Under the pieces are notes generated by a model, which worked only from the letters and a program-made list of their open reading frames with translations, was not told the DNA's origin and made no database searches. DNA of 45,718 nt, from positions 1 to 45,718 of the forward strand of contig JANQPY010000030.1 in the NCBI GenBank assembly GCA_028285245.1. Reading direction: 5' to 3'. Shown here one piece after another: positions 36,780 through 45,641 of the stretch. Each line of letters begins with the position of its first letter. Position 1 is the first letter of the stretch. Position numbers and translations under genes: made by a program. The stretch comes from Gammaproteobacteria bacterium. Its GTDB lineage: Bacteria; Pseudomonadota; Gammaproteobacteria; Steroidobacterales; GCA-2729495.

Positions 36780-37643
36780 ATGAACTGGTTCCAGAAGATT
36801 ATCCCCTCCCGCATTCAGACTGAGCGCCGCACGCGCTCAGTCCCCGAGGGGCTTTGGGTAAAGTGCAAGAACTGTGGTGCTCAGCTTTATCGCGCCGAAG
36901 TTGAACGTAACCTCTCGGTTTGCCCCAAGTGCGACTACCACATGCGGTTGTCTGCTCGGGACCGGCTCGCTTCGTTTCTTGATCAGGGCACTGGTTCAGA
37001 ATTGGCCGCGGACCTCGGGCCGCAGGATCCACTCAAATTCAAGGACAGCAAGAAGTACCGGGATCGGCTCAATCAGGCGCAGCGCGCCACTGGCGAGAAA
37101 GACGCTCTGGTCGTGATGTCCGGCGAGCTGCTTGGGCGACCCCTCGTTGCGAGCGCCTTCGAGTTTTCCTTTATGGGTGGGTCTATGGGCTCGGTTGTAG
37201 GAGAAAAGTTTCGCCGCGCTGCCAACTACTCTTATGAGCAGCGGGTTCCGCTGGTCAACTTTTCAGCCAGTGGCGGTGCTCGTATGCAGGAAGCACTGTT
37301 TTCGCTGCTACAGATGACAAAAACCAGTGCGGCGCTGGCGCGATTGTCGAAGGCCGGCATTCCCTACATATCAGTGCTCACCGACCCTACGACAGGCGGC
37401 GTGTCTGCCAGCCTGGCAATGCTCGGCGATATCAACGTCGCTGAGCCGAACGCCTTGATTGGATTCGCTGGCCCGCGAGTTATTGAGCAGACCGTGCGCG
37501 AGACATTGCCCGAGGGATTCCAGCGGAGTGAGTTTTTGCTGGAACACGGTGCCTTAGACATGATCATTGACCGGCGGCAGATGCGCGAAGAAATCGGGGC
37601 CTTGCTTGGGAAGCTTTATCCGGCGCAGGCTTTAGCGGGCTAG
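36780..37643 (+). CDS. accD: Acetyl-CoA carboxylase carboxyltransferase subunit beta
   Basis: A 287-residue subunit (E. coli 304) that, with AccA, transfers carboxyl from biotin to acetyl-CoA to make malonyl-CoA. The N-terminal zinc ribbon has CKNC near residue 30 and CPKC near 49. The crotonase-like body shows SGGARMQEA near 163 and [11 protein letters not shown] near 200. folC follows after 22 bp, the usual accD-folC pair. Confidence 0.97.
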   Translation: MNWFQKIIPSRIQTERRTRSVPEGLWVKCKNCGAQLYRAEVERNLSVCPKCDYHMRLSARDRLASFLDQGTGSELAADLGPQDPLKFKDSKKYRDRLNQAQRATGEKDALVVMSGELLGRPLVASAFEFSFMGGSMGSVVGEKFRRAANYSYEQRVPLVNFSASGGARMQEALFSLLQMTKTSAALARLSKAGIPYISVLTDPTTGGVSASLAMLGDINVAEPNALIGFAGPRVIEQTVRETLPEGFQRSEFLLEHGALDMIIDRRQMREEIGALLGKLYPAQALAG

Positions 37644-37665
37644 CGCTGCTCCATCAATTCCGCGT

Positions 37666-38928
37666 ATGGTTCGCCGCAGCCTAGACCAGTGGCTTAGCTG
37701 GCAAGAAAGCCTGCATCACGAAAAGATCGAGCTTGGGCTTGATCGCGTTGCTGCTGTGAGGGACCGGTTGTCGCTGGGCCGGCCAACCGGCGGCGTTCTA
37801 ACTGTCGGCGGAACCAACGGTAAGGGTTCAACGGTCAGGTTCATTGAGCTGCTGTTGTCCAGCGCGGGCTGCGCGACCGGCGCCTACACCTCTCCTCATC
37901 TGATTCGGTACAACGAGCGAGTGCGCCTGCGTTGCGCCGCTATTGACGACAGCAAGCTCGTGGATGCTTGCGAGCGAGTCGAAGCCGCACGCGCTGATAC
38001 GCCGCTGACCTATTTTGAATTTGGCACATTGGCGGCGCTTTGCGCTCTCGATGCTGCTGATCTTGACTATTGGATATTGGAAGTGGGCCTCGGAGGACGC
38101 CTCGACGCGGTAAACGTAATTGACCCCGACGTAAGCGTGATCACAACGATTGATCTTGACCACCAGGCCTGGCTGGGCGAGACATTGGCAGAGATAGCGG
38201 CGGAGAAGGCCGGAATTATGCGGGCGGGCCGGCCTGCGCTCTTTGGCGACGTCGCAGTGCCCGGCGCGATCGTGACGGCGGCAGAGGCGTGCGGCGCCGA
38301 GCTCCGCCTGGCCGGCTTTCACTTCAAGATTGAGCGCGGGGAATCCGGCTTGCGCTGGCAGGGCGCGGGGGCGGAGCTGGAAAACCTGCCGGAGCCACCG
38401 CCCGGAGATGCCGTTCAGCTGCGCAATCTCAGTCTTGCGCTGGCGTCCATCGAGTGCCTGCAGGGCATGACCCTGACGCCGGCATTGGTTGAGTCAGCCT
38501 TGGCGGCGGAGCCGCTACCCGGGCGCTTTCAACGCTTCACTGACGAACATGATTGGATCTTCGACGTCGCGCATAACGGTCAGGCTGCGATGCTATTGGG
38601 CGAGCGGCTGGCGCAGCTAACGGCAGCAGAGCAGGTCACCTGCGTATTAGGGCTGCTCTATGACAAGCCAACGGAGTGTTTCGTGGCGGCCCTCGAAGCA
38701 CAGATTGACCTGTGGCTAGCCTGCACCTGTGACGGTGCGCGGGCCCGGTCCGCGGACGCGCTGGCCCGGGAGCTGAAGCAGCTTGGCGCTGCGCCGGTCC
38801 ATGCAGGCGGAACTGTGCAAGACGCGCTGGCAAAGGCGCGGAGCCTGACGCCTGATGGGGGGCGCATTGTCGTCGCCGGCTCTTTTCAGTGTGTTGGGCC
38901 CGCCTTAACGTGGCTTGGTCTATACTGA
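37666..38928 (+). CDS. folC: Dihydrofolate synthase / folylpolyglutamate synthase
   Basis: A 420-residue ATP-dependent ligase that adds glutamate to dihydropteroate and extends the polyglutamate tail of folates. The P-loop is GTNGKGST near residue 48; TSPHLIRYNERVRL near 77, EVGLGGRLDAVNV near 138 and the DHQAWLGETLAEIAAEKAGI segment near 167 define the family, while the C-terminal ligase domain has DVAHNGQA near 303. Folate enzymes glyA and folD are also in the window. The SPOR-domain gene begins 25 bp after its stop. Confidence 0.96.
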   Translation: MVRRSLDQWLSWQESLHHEKIELGLDRVAAVRDRLSLGRPTGGVLTVGGTNGKGSTVRFIELLLSSAGCATGAYTSPHLIRYNERVRLRCAAIDDSKLVDACERVEAARADTPLTYFEFGTLAALCALDAADLDYWILEVGLGGRLDAVNVIDPDVSVITTIDLDHQAWLGETLAEIAAEKAGIMRAGRPALFGDVAVPGAIVTAAEACGAELRLAGFHFKIERGESGLRWQGAGAELENLPEPPPGDAVQLRNLSLALASIECLQGMTLTPALVESALAAEPLPGRFQRFTDEHDWIFDVAHNGQAAMLLGERLAQLTAAEQVTCVLGLLYDKPTECFVAALEAQIDLWLACTCDGARARSADALARELKQLGAAPVHAGGTVQDALAKARSLTPDGGRIVVAGSFQCVGPALTWLGLY

Positions 38929-38953
38929 CCCGCGCTCGCGGGACTACTTGGAT

Positions 38954-39637
38954 ATGGATCGTCAGTTGCTGGAAAGAATGGTTGGCGCAGGCGTCCTGGT
39001 TGTCGCGCTGATTGTCATAGTTCCCGCCGTCCTCAACGGCTCTGGCAGTCCCGATCGCGGTGCCAGTCAGGAGCTGACTATTCAGGATGATCGCGACCTC
39101 AAAACGCTGACCCTCCGCCCAAACGGGGCATCTGCCAGTCCACCCGTCGCGAGGGAAGCGCGTGAACTCGTGGCCAACCCGCCTGCACCGGCCGCCGGCC
39201 CCGCGGTTGAGCCCTCGCCTGAACGGGTGGCAAAGGCTGAAGCCCAGGCGGAGATCACGGCTGCCACTGAAGAGATCACCCCGGTCACCGCTGTCGAGCC
39301 GGTGCCGGTACAGGTGGCGAAAGCCAAGCCGAAACCAGAACCGAAACCAAAACCGCCGCCCGTGCCCGTCGCAACGCCCGAACCCACCACGCAACCGTCA
39401 AGGGAAGGCTGGGCGGTTCAGGTGGGAGCATTCGCCAGTCTTGATAAGGCACAGCGGCTGCGTCGGGAGCTTGTCGACAAAGGCTATGCGGTTTATGTGC
39501 AGCCGGTGACCAGCAATGGACAAACATTGCATCGAGTTCGGGTAGGCCCGGCATCCGAGCGCAGCCAGGCTGAGGCATTTGCCGGCAAGCTCAAGACGGC
39601 CGGTTACGCCGGACGAGTTACCCGCGAGAAGCCCTAG
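38954..39637 (+). CDS. SPOR-domain inner-membrane protein (DedD-like)
   Basis: A 227-residue bitopic protein. A short cytoplasmic N-terminus (MDRQLLERM) precedes one membrane helix (about 10-28). A periplasmic Pro/Ala/Lys-rich spacer (about 80-150, with a KPKPEPKPKPPP run) follows, and then a C-terminal SPOR domain (about 152-225, WAVQVGAFASLDKAQRLR) that binds denuded glycan strands at the division septum. Its position between folC and cvpA matches dedD in E. coli and Pseudomonas. ATG 38954 is preferred over the TTG at 38915, which overlaps folC and would place polar residues ahead of the helix. Confidence 0.9.
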   Translation: MDRQLLERMVGAGVLVVALIVIVPAVLNGSGSPDRGASQELTIQDDRDLKTLTLRPNGASASPPVAREARELVANPPAPAAGPAVEPSPERVAKAEAQAEITAATEEITPVTAVEPVPVQVAKAKPKPEPKPKPPPVPVATPEPTTQPSREGWAVQVGAFASLDKAQRLRRELVDKGYAVYVQPVTSNGQTLHRVRVGPASERSQAEAFAGKLKTAGYAGRVTREKP

Positions 39638-39653
39638 TGGCTGCGTGCCCGGC

Positions 39654-40154
39654 ATGATTTGGGTCGACTACTTGCTGCTCGGCATCGTGGCCCTCTCTGC
39701 CGTCGTTGGGCTTTTTCGCGGGCTGGTGAAAGAGGCGCTGTCGCTGGCGGTCTGGGTGCTCGCTATCTGGTGCGGCTGGCGATTTGCGCCGCTGGTAATG
39801 GGGGCGTTCAGTGGTGTTGTTGCTGACCCCACGCTGCAGATGTGGGCGGCGCGCGCGGCGATACTCATTGGCGTACTGCTTCTCGGTGCGCTGGCGACGT
39901 GGCTGATCAGCTACCTGTTGGACCGGTCCGGACTAACCGGCACAGACCGTTTGTTGGGTGGCCTGTTTGGGCTTGCTCGCGGCGGCGTCTTCGCCGCGAT
40001 ACTGGTGATCATGTTGCAGTTCGCGGGTTTTGAGCAATCGCCTTGGTGGACTGAGTCCAAGCTGATACCGTATACCGCCCCGCTGGCCGGCGAGCTGCGC
40101 GAAGTCGCGGCCGAGGGCGTTGGCATGCTTAGGGATTCTGATGAATCGGGATAG
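39654..40154 (+). CDS. cvpA: CvpA family membrane protein
   Basis: A 166-residue inner-membrane protein (E. coli 162) with four predicted helices (about 5-22, 28-47, 62-85 and 99-122). The conserved WVDYLLLGIVALSAVVGLFRG opens the family. CvpA was named for colicin V production and is linked to envelope stress and purF expression; its mechanism is unsettled. ATG 39654 is used; an ATG at 39579 lies inside the preceding gene. purF follows after 46 bp, the standard cvpA-purF pairing. Confidence 0.94.
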   Translation: MIWVDYLLLGIVALSAVVGLFRGLVKEALSLAVWVLAIWCGWRFAPLVMGAFSGVVADPTLQMWAARAAILIGVLLLGALATWLISYLLDRSGLTGTDRLLGGLFGLARGGVFAAILVIMLQFAGFEQSPWWTESKLIPYTAPLAGELREVAAEGVGMLRDSDESG

Positions 40155-40200
40155 GCAGCCCCGTTGTTTTCGCCTCGTTAAATTGATCGGTGATCCTTAA

Positions 40201-41757
40201 GTGTGTGGAATCATTGGCATCGTTGGACGCCAGCCGGTTAACCAGCGTATCTACGATGCGCTGACGGTACTCCAGCATCGAGGTCAGGACGCTGCCGGGA
40301 TTGCCACGGACGCGGACGGCACCTTAAGCACGCGCAAGAGCAACGGCTTAGTGCGCGACGTATTTCATCAGCGGCACATGGTTCGGCTGCGAGGCAACAT
40401 CGGCATCGGCCATGTGCGTTACCCCACGGCCGGCTGGCTCAGCTCATCGGAAGCGCAGCCTTTCTATGTCAACTCGCCCTACGGAATTTGCCTGGCGCAC
40501 AACGGCAATCTGACCAATGCTGAGCAGCTTAAGTCAGCGTTGGTCGAAACCGATCACCGGCACCTCAATACCGGTTCCGATACCGAGGTCTTGCTGAATG
40601 TCTTCGCCGACGAGCTGCAGCGCCGCAGCAAGCTGGATTTAACTCCCAACGCCGTTTTCGAAGCCGTAACGCGCGTTCACGAGCGTTGCCGGGGTGGCTA
40701 TGCGGTAGTCGCAATGCTGATTGGTCACGGGCTTGTCGCATTTCGGGATCCGTACGGCATCCGACCGGTTGTGCTGGGTCGCCGCGAGCACGAAGATGGC
40801 CCCGAATACATGGTGGCTTCAGAAAGCGTTGCGCTTGATGCCCTCGGTTTTGCGTTAGTGCGGGACCTGGAGCCTGGGGAAGCGGTTTACGTTACACCTG
40901 ACGGGGAATTGTTTAGCCAGGTCTGTGGTGATCCGCAGGATTACGCGCCGTGTATTTTTGAGTATGTTTACTTCGCCCGACCGGACTCGATTATCGATAA
41001 GATTTCTGTCTACAAGGCGCGGCTGCGGATGGGTGAGACGCTGGCCCGAAAGATCCTGAACGAGCGCCCGCATCATGACATCGACGTAGTCATTCCGATT
41101 CCAGATTCGAGCCGAACGAGTGCTTTGCAAGTGGCGCATCGATTGCGTGTGAAGTATCGCGAAGGCTTTGTTAAGAACCGCTACATTGGCCGGACTTTCA
41201 TAATGCCGGGGCAGGAAATGCGCAAGAAATCGGTGCGCAGCAAACTCAATGCAATCGATTTGGAGTTCAGAGGTAAAGCGGTTTTGTTGGTGGATGATTC
41301 AATTGTGCGCGGAACCACGTCCAAACAGATCATTGAGATGGCCCGGGAGGCGGGCGCACGAAAGGTCTATTTTGCATCCGCGTCGCCGCCGGTGCGCTAT
41401 CCCAACGTGTACGGCATTGATATGCCGGCCGCCAGCGAGCTAGTGGCTTCCGACCGCAGTGATGCCGAGGTAGAGGCGCTGATTGGTGCAGACTGGCTGA
41501 TCTATCAGGATCTGCCTGATCTCGTTGATGCCGTTAGGTATGACAATGGCGAGATTGCACATTTTGATGCGTCTTGTTTTTCCGGCCAGTACGTCACTGG
41601 TGATGTGACCAACAGCTATCTCGATCAGCTCCAGTCGGAGCGTTCCGATGAGGCAAAGGCGCATCGTGAGGATCTGCGCAGACAACTGGAAGGCGAGGAG
41701 GGCGAAGATGATGAGGTCAGTATCGTGACTCGGGTGCCCAAAGCCGGGGCTGCCTGA
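40201..41757 (+). CDS. purF: Amidophosphoribosyltransferase
   Basis: A 518-residue enzyme (E. coli 505) for the first committed step of purine synthesis: PRPP plus glutamine to phosphoribosylamine. Cys2 becomes the N-terminal nucleophile after Met removal (MCGIIGIVG). [13 protein letters not shown] near 29 and the PRPP-binding motif [17 protein letters not shown] near 363 are intact. It starts with GTG at 40201 and has no obvious Shine-Dalgarno sequence, so expression may rely on coupling to cvpA. The extra C-terminal residues form an acidic tail (EGEEGEDDE). Confidence 0.97.
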   Translation: MCGIIGIVGRQPVNQRIYDALTVLQHRGQDAAGIATDADGTLSTRKSNGLVRDVFHQRHMVRLRGNIGIGHVRYPTAGWLSSSEAQPFYVNSPYGICLAHNGNLTNAEQLKSALVETDHRHLNTGSDTEVLLNVFADELQRRSKLDLTPNAVFEAVTRVHERCRGGYAVVAMLIGHGLVAFRDPYGIRPVVLGRREHEDGPEYMVASESVALDALGFALVRDLEPGEAVYVTPDGELFSQVCGDPQDYAPCIFEYVYFARPDSIIDKISVYKARLRMGETLARKILNERPHHDIDVVIPIPDSSRTSALQVAHRLRVKYREGFVKNRYIGRTFIMPGQEMRKKSVRSKLNAIDLEFRGKAVLLVDDSIVRGTTSKQIIEMAREAGARKVYFASASPPVRYPNVYGIDMPAASELVASDRSDAEVEALIGADWLIYQDLPDLVDAVRYDNGEIAHFDASCFSGQYVTGDVTNSYLDQLQSERSDEAKAHREDLRRQLEGEEGEDDEVSIVTRVPKAGAA

Positions 41758-41801
41758 TTGTCATTGACTAATCGGTTCGCGAACGCGGAATACCGGTAGC
41801 C

Positions 41802-43022
41802 ATGCCGCCAAAAATCTTTATCGTTGAGGATGCCGGTGAGTATCGCGAGCTACTTGGTCATCACCTGACCAGTCATTGGCCGGATGCCGACATCAAGACC
41901 TATGACCCAACGAGTTCGGGACGGCTGCCGGCAGACTTTGCCGGTGCCGGCAGCGATCTGGTCATCATAGGCAGCCCGGCCGGCGGAGAGCCAGCCGCCA
42001 AGTGGCTATCTCGTTTTAATGCCAGTCGGAGGTTTCCCCCGGTGCTGGTCATAGGCAGCGGGGGCGAGCGGGATATCGTTGAGGCGCTAAAGGCCGGGGC
42101 AGCAGAATATTTGTCGCGAGCACGCCTGAATCATGCGCGGCTCATCAGTCTGGTCGAAACGGCTCTGGCCGATAGCCCGAGTGGCATTGGTTTGGACGCC
42201 GCCGGTGTGCCGAGTCTCCGCGGCTACGATATTCGCGAAGAGCTGGCCGTCAGTGACATCTCCTCGGTTTATCTTGCTGATGAGCCTGAGCATGCACGAC
42301 CCGTTGTGCTGAAGGTGCTCCGTCAAACACCGGATTCTGGCGGTGAGATTGCCTTCGAGCGGTTCCTGCGGGAGTACGAGCTTATCGCCCGCATTAACCA
42401 TCCGAGCATCGTCAAGATTTTCGATTTAGGCGTCGCCGACGACCATGCCTACATTGCGATGGAATACTGTGGCAGCGGCAGCCTGAAGCGCCGAATATTG
42501 TCAGGCATGCAGCCTGATCTGGCTTACCAGTACATGCGGCAGATGGCCGGTGCGCTCGGCGCGCTGCACGCCGTAGATATTACCCATCGTGATCTAAAGC
42601 CGACCAATGTCATGTTCCGTGACGACGGCAGTCTGGTACTTATCGACTTTGGTCTGGCCAAACAGGTGAGGGTGGAGGCCGAGATTACCGGCACAGGGGA
42701 AATCTTTGGGACGCCTTACTATATGAGTCCCGAACAGGGGCACGGCGCTGCGACAGACGAGCGCGCTGATATCTATAGCCTGGGAGTCATCTTCTACGAG
42801 ATGCTCACGGGTCAGAAACCGTTTGAGGCCGAGACGCCAATGGCCATGATTATTCGGCACGCCAATGCGCCCGTACCGAGGCTGGCCGACGAACTGAGTC
42901 GTTACCAGCCCGCAGTTGATCGCATGATGGCCAAGTCGCCGGATGAGCGCTTCCAGAACACCGATGACATCCTTGCCTGGGCGCCCGCCGGTGACGAGAC
43001 GACAGCCCAGGCTCAGGCGTAG
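41802..43022 (+). CDS. Pseudo-receiver domain fused to Ser/Thr protein kinase
   Basis: A 406-residue cytosolic protein. Residues 1-125 have the receiver fold pattern (KIFIVEDAGEYRELL at the start, acidic E9/D10). However, the phosphoacceptor strand reads LVIIGSP (53-59), with Gly where Asp is needed, and the distal Lys position reads SRARL, so phosphoryl transfer is unlikely. Residues 140-395 are a Hanks kinase: K171 in VLKVLR, HRDLKPTNV (262-270), DFG (282-284) and YYMSPEQ (306-312). The glycine loop is degenerate (REELAVSDISSVYLAD lacks GxGxxG). ATP binding may be weakened, but the catalytic loop is intact. It follows purF by 44 bp and overlaps lpxH tail-to-tail by ten bases. Substrate unknown. 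Confidence 0.9.
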   Translation: MPPKIFIVEDAGEYRELLGHHLTSHWPDADIKTYDPTSSGRLPADFAGAGSDLVIIGSPAGGEPAAKWLSRFNASRRFPPVLVIGSGGERDIVEALKAGAAEYLSRARLNHARLISLVETALADSPSGIGLDAAGVPSLRGYDIREELAVSDISSVYLADEPEHARPVVLKVLRQTPDSGGEIAFERFLREYELIARINHPSIVKIFDLGVADDHAYIAMEYCGSGSLKRRILSGMQPDLAYQYMRQMAGALGALHAVDITHRDLKPTNVMFRDDGSLVLIDFGLAKQVRVEAEITGTGEIFGTPYYMSPEQGHGAATDERADIYSLGVIFYEMLTGQKPFEAETPMAMIIRHANAPVPRLADELSRYQPAVDRMMAKSPDERFQNTDDILAWAPAGDETTAQAQA

Positions 43023-43738
43023 CGCTCGCCAGAGAGTTCTGGCCCGCTTTGCGTCCAGGTCAGGACGCTGGTCTGTTCATACCAATCTCCCAGTACGATC
43101 CTGCAGGCCGGCTCGCGATCAACTTCCAGTGTATGGATGCCCGGTCGGTGAGTATGACCGTGGATCAAGAGCTTCACTCCGAATTCACGCATTGCGTTGA
43201 CCACTGCTACCGGGTTCACGTCCATCACCATCGCAGCCTTGTTCTGCACGCTGCTCTCGCTGCGAGACCGAAGCGAAGTGGCCAGACGCTGGCGCAAATT
43301 CCTGGGCAGGCTGAGGAAGAGTCGTTGTACGAGCCTGTTGCGGACGACCCGACGCAGGCGCTGGTAGGCGACATCGTCCGTGCATAGCGTATCGCCATGC
43401 ATGAGCACCGCCGGCTCGCCCAGGCCGTCAATGATCGTGCCGTCCTCGATTAGCACGACGCCAGTAGCTCGCGCAAAGTCTCGGCCAATCAGGAAATCTC
43501 GGTTGCCGCTCAGGAAGTAGCAGTCATGGCCGGCATCGGTGTAGGCGCGCATCGCCTGCATAACCGCCTCGAACTCGGCGCGGACCAGATCGTCTCCCAC
43601 CCAGGCTTCAAACAGGTCGCCGAGAATGAACAGGCGCTGAGCGCTCCTGGCCGGGCCGGCAAGCAAAGATAGAAACGCCTTGGTGGCCTCCGGGCGGCTG
43701 GGATCCAGGTGGAGATCCGAAATGAACAGTGACTTCAT
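43013..43738 (-). CDS. lpxH: UDP-2,3-diacylglucosamine diphosphatase LpxH
   Basis: A 241-residue calcineurin-like metallophosphoesterase (E. coli 240) that makes lipid X in lipid A synthesis at the inner face of the inner membrane. All five metallophosphoesterase motifs are present: SDLHLDPSRP near 7, GDLFEAWVGDD near 41, GNRDFLIG near 78, MHGDTL near 113 and HGHTHRPGIH near 193. The start overlaps the stop of the upstream cyclophilin gene in ATGA (43735-43738), so they are co-translated. Confidence 0.97.
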   Translation of the reverse strand: MKSLFISDLHLDPSRPEATKAFLSLLAGPARSAQRLFILGDLFEAWVGDDLVRAEFEAVMQAMRAYTDAGHDCYFLSGNRDFLIGRDFARATGVVLIEDGTIIDGLGEPAVLMHGDTLCTDDVAYQRLRRVVRNRLVQRLFLSLPRNLRQRLATSLRSRSESSVQNKAAMVMDVNPVAVVNAMREFGVKLLIHGHTHRPGIHTLEVDREPACRIVLGDWYEQTSVLTWTQSGPELSGERYA

Positions 43739-44307
43739 CCGCCAGCTTCGGGCGTAATGATTACCATGCGTTCAATTATGACCGGCGCCGACGGGAAGTT
43801 GCCGAAATCGCCGACCCGCTCAGTGGGTCGGAAACCGATATCGTCAACCACCGAATCGCCGTCGATGACTTTGCCAAAGACGGCATATCCCCAGCGTGTG
43901 GGTTTAGGATCGAGATCCGGATTATCTTGGAGATTGATGTAGAACTGAGAGTCTGCCGAGTGCGGATCTCCTGTTCTGGCCATGGCAATGGTCAGGCGCC
44001 GATTGCTAAGCCCGTTGCCTGACTCATTTGCAATCGGCGCTCGCGTTTCCTTCTTGGTGCGCTGAACGTCATAGCCACCGCCCTGAATGACAAAATTGCC
44101 GACCACGCGATGGAAGATCGTGCCGGTATAAAAGTCGTTCGCCGCGTAGCGAAGAAAGTTCTCCACGGTCAGTGGAGCGCGATCGTCGTCAAGCTCAACG
44201 ACTATGTCGCCGGCTGTAGTCTCAATGCGGACCTGCGGAAATTCTGCTCCCTGAGCTTGCGTTGCCAAGGCAGCTATCAGGCAGGCGATGATCATCCAGT
44301 TGCGCAT
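43735..44307 (-). CDS. Periplasmic cyclophilin-type peptidyl-prolyl isomerase
   Basis: A 190-residue cyclophilin with an N-terminal signal peptide (about 1-20, MRNWMIIACLIAALATQAQG), so it is exported, in contrast to cytoplasmic PpiB. The catalytic Arg lies in FHRVVGNFVIQGGGYD near residue 58; ANESGNGLSN and AMARTGDPHSADSQFYINL near 85-110 and the GYAVFGKVIDG loop near 134 are conserved. The start is fixed by GGAGGAGAG three to eleven bases upstream of ATG 44307; an upstream in-frame ATG at 44463 lies inside folD. ppiB-lpxH pairing is typical of Pseudomonas. It most resembles PpiA by export signal. Confidence 0.92.
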   Translation of the reverse strand: MRNWMIIACLIAALATQAQGAEFPQVRIETTAGDIVVELDDDRAPLTVENFLRYAANDFYTGTIFHRVVGNFVIQGGGYDVQRTKKETRAPIANESGNGLSNRRLTIAMARTGDPHSADSQFYINLQDNPDLDPKPTRWGYAVFGKVIDGDSVVDDIGFRPTERVGDFGNFPSAPVIIERMVIITPEAGG

Positions 44308-44333
44308 GGCTCTCCTCCAGTGCCAGACGATGC

Positions 44334-45224
44334 CTACGAATTCTTGCGCGTCACCGCGCGTGCGTCCAGCAATGCAGGGCCGGAGATGGCCGCCGTGAGC
44401 GTATTTTGCAGCAGCATGGCAACCGTCATTGGGCCCACTCCGCCGGGAACAGGCGTGATCCAACTGGCGCGTTCCAGCGCCGGCTCAAACTCTACATCGC
44501 CACTGAGCGTGCCATCTGCCAGTCGGTTGATGCCCACATCGATGACCACCGCACCTTCTTTGATCCACTTGCCCGGGACAAGACCGGGTTTGCCAACGGC
44601 AACCACGACGATGTCAGCACGGCCTACGTGCACCGCCAGTTCCCGCGTGAACCGGTGACAGACGGTCACTGTGGATCCTGCCAGCAGCAGCTCCAGAGCC
44701 AGCGGCCTCCCCACGTGATTGGACGCACCAACCACGACAGCATGCAGCCCCCTTGCCTCTATCCCGATTCGCTCCAGCAGCACCATTACGCCATAGGGTG
44801 TGCAGGGCCTTAGAACGGGAATACGCTGTGACAGTCGGCCAACTGTATAAGGGTGAAAGCCGTCGACGTCCTTGATGGGCAGAATCCGTTCGATGACAGC
44901 GTGCTCATTAATGTGGCCAGGCAGCGGCAGCTGGACAAGAATGCCGTCAATCTGGTGGTCATCGTTGAGTGCGTCGATAAGCTCCAATAGCTCCGGCTCG
45001 GTCGTCGAATCCGGGAGGTCATGTGAGACGGAGACGATGCCCGCGGCGTCGCAGGCCCGGCGCTTGTTGCGCACGTAGATCTCCGAGGCCGGGTCCTTGC
45101 CCACCAGAATGGTCGCAAGGCCCGGCGCACGATGCCCTTGCGCCATCCGTGCCCGAATCTGGGCGCCAAGCTCATCGCGAATGGTGGCCGCAATGGCTTT
45201 GCCGTCGATCAGTTGAGCGGTCAT
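44334..45224 (-). CDS. folD: Methylenetetrahydrofolate dehydrogenase / methenyl-THF cyclohydrolase
   Basis: A 296-residue bifunctional enzyme (E. coli 288) that oxidises methylene-THF, the GlyA product, to formyl-THF for purine and initiator tRNA synthesis. [14 protein letters not shown] near residue 51 includes the catalytic Lys; [13 protein letters not shown] near 95, [18 protein letters not shown] near 162 and [16 protein letters not shown] near 262 define the family. The open frame extends upstream to 45446, but that part is antisense to tRNA-Pro and is not coding; ATG 45224 gives [12 protein letters not shown]. The promoter must lie in the 144-bp gap shared with the divergent tRNA operon. 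Confidence 0.97.
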   Translation of the reverse strand: MTAQLIDGKAIAATIRDELGAQIRARMAQGHRAPGLATILVGKDPASEIYVRNKRRACDAAGIVSVSHDLPDSTTEPELLELIDALNDDHQIDGILVQLPLPGHINEHAVIERILPIKDVDGFHPYTVGRLSQRIPVLRPCTPYGVMVLLERIGIEARGLHAVVVGASNHVGRPLALELLLAGSTVTVCHRFTRELAVHVGRADIVVVAVGKPGLVPGKWIKEGAVVIDVGINRLADGTLSGDVEFEPALERASWITPVPGGVGPMTVAMLLQNTLTAAISGPALLDARAVTRKNS

Positions 45225-45338
45225 GTTGGTTGAGCTTCCGGCCGGCCAATGCAGGCCGGGAAACATACCAAAGGGCCCTGGACGTCGCCATTGAGGCGCT
45301 TGCCCTGCTAGACTTCGCGCCCTTTCGCGCCGCGCTGG

Positions 45339-45344
45339 TATACT
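45339..45344 (+). promoter_or_regulatory. Extended -10 of the tRNA operon promoter
   Basis: TGGTATACT gives an extended -10 (TGn plus TATACT at 45339-45344). It is followed by a GC-rich discriminator (CGCCGCTCGG), typical of stable-RNA promoters under stringent control. The -35 region is weak. Transcription would begin near 45351, about 18 bp before tRNA-Pro. Confidence 0.6.
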
Positions 45345-45368
45345 TTCGCCGCTCGGTGAGTCAGGCAT

Positions 45369-45445
45369 CGGGGCATGGCGCAGTCTGGTAGCGCATCTGC
45401 TTTGGGAGCAGAGGGTCGGCGGTTCGAATCCGTCTGCCCCGACCA
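45369..45445 (+). tRNA. tRNA-Pro (anticodon UGG)
   Basis: 77 nt including encoded CCA. Acceptor CGGGGCA pairs with TGCCCCG; anticodon stem TCTGC/GCAGA (45396-45400 and 45408-45412) with loop TTTGGGA, anticodon TGG at 45403-45405; T-loop GTTCGAATC. The discriminator is A followed by CCA. Confidence 0.98.
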
Positions 45446-45482
45446 ACTTACTCCGCTGTTTGGTGCAGCGCAGGTTTTACAG

Positions 45483-45559
45483 GCGCCCGTAGCTCAACCG
45501 GATAGAGCATCGGCCTTCTAAGCCGGCGGCTGCAGGTTCGAGTCCTGCCGGGCGCGCCA
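45483..45559 (+). tRNA. tRNA-Arg (anticodon UCU)
   Basis: 77 nt with encoded CCA. Acceptor GCGCCCG pairs with CGGGCGC; anticodon stem TCGGC/GCCGG (one T-G pair) with loop CTTCTAA, anticodon TCT at 45517-45519; T-loop GTTCGAGTC. Reads AGA/AGG arginine codons, which are rare in genes of this window. Confidence 0.98.
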
Positions 45560-45641
45560 CTCAACGACCGCAGGCCTTGGGACCTTGCGAAGGGGTGGGC
45601 GAAGGGCTAGAAGCGGTAACTGACAAGAAACGATTTGTCCT

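Noticed and set aside
45225-45446. N-terminal extension of folD beginning [10 protein letters not shown]
   Set aside because: This stretch is the antisense translation of tRNA-Pro, a well-known annotation artefact; folD starts at 45224.
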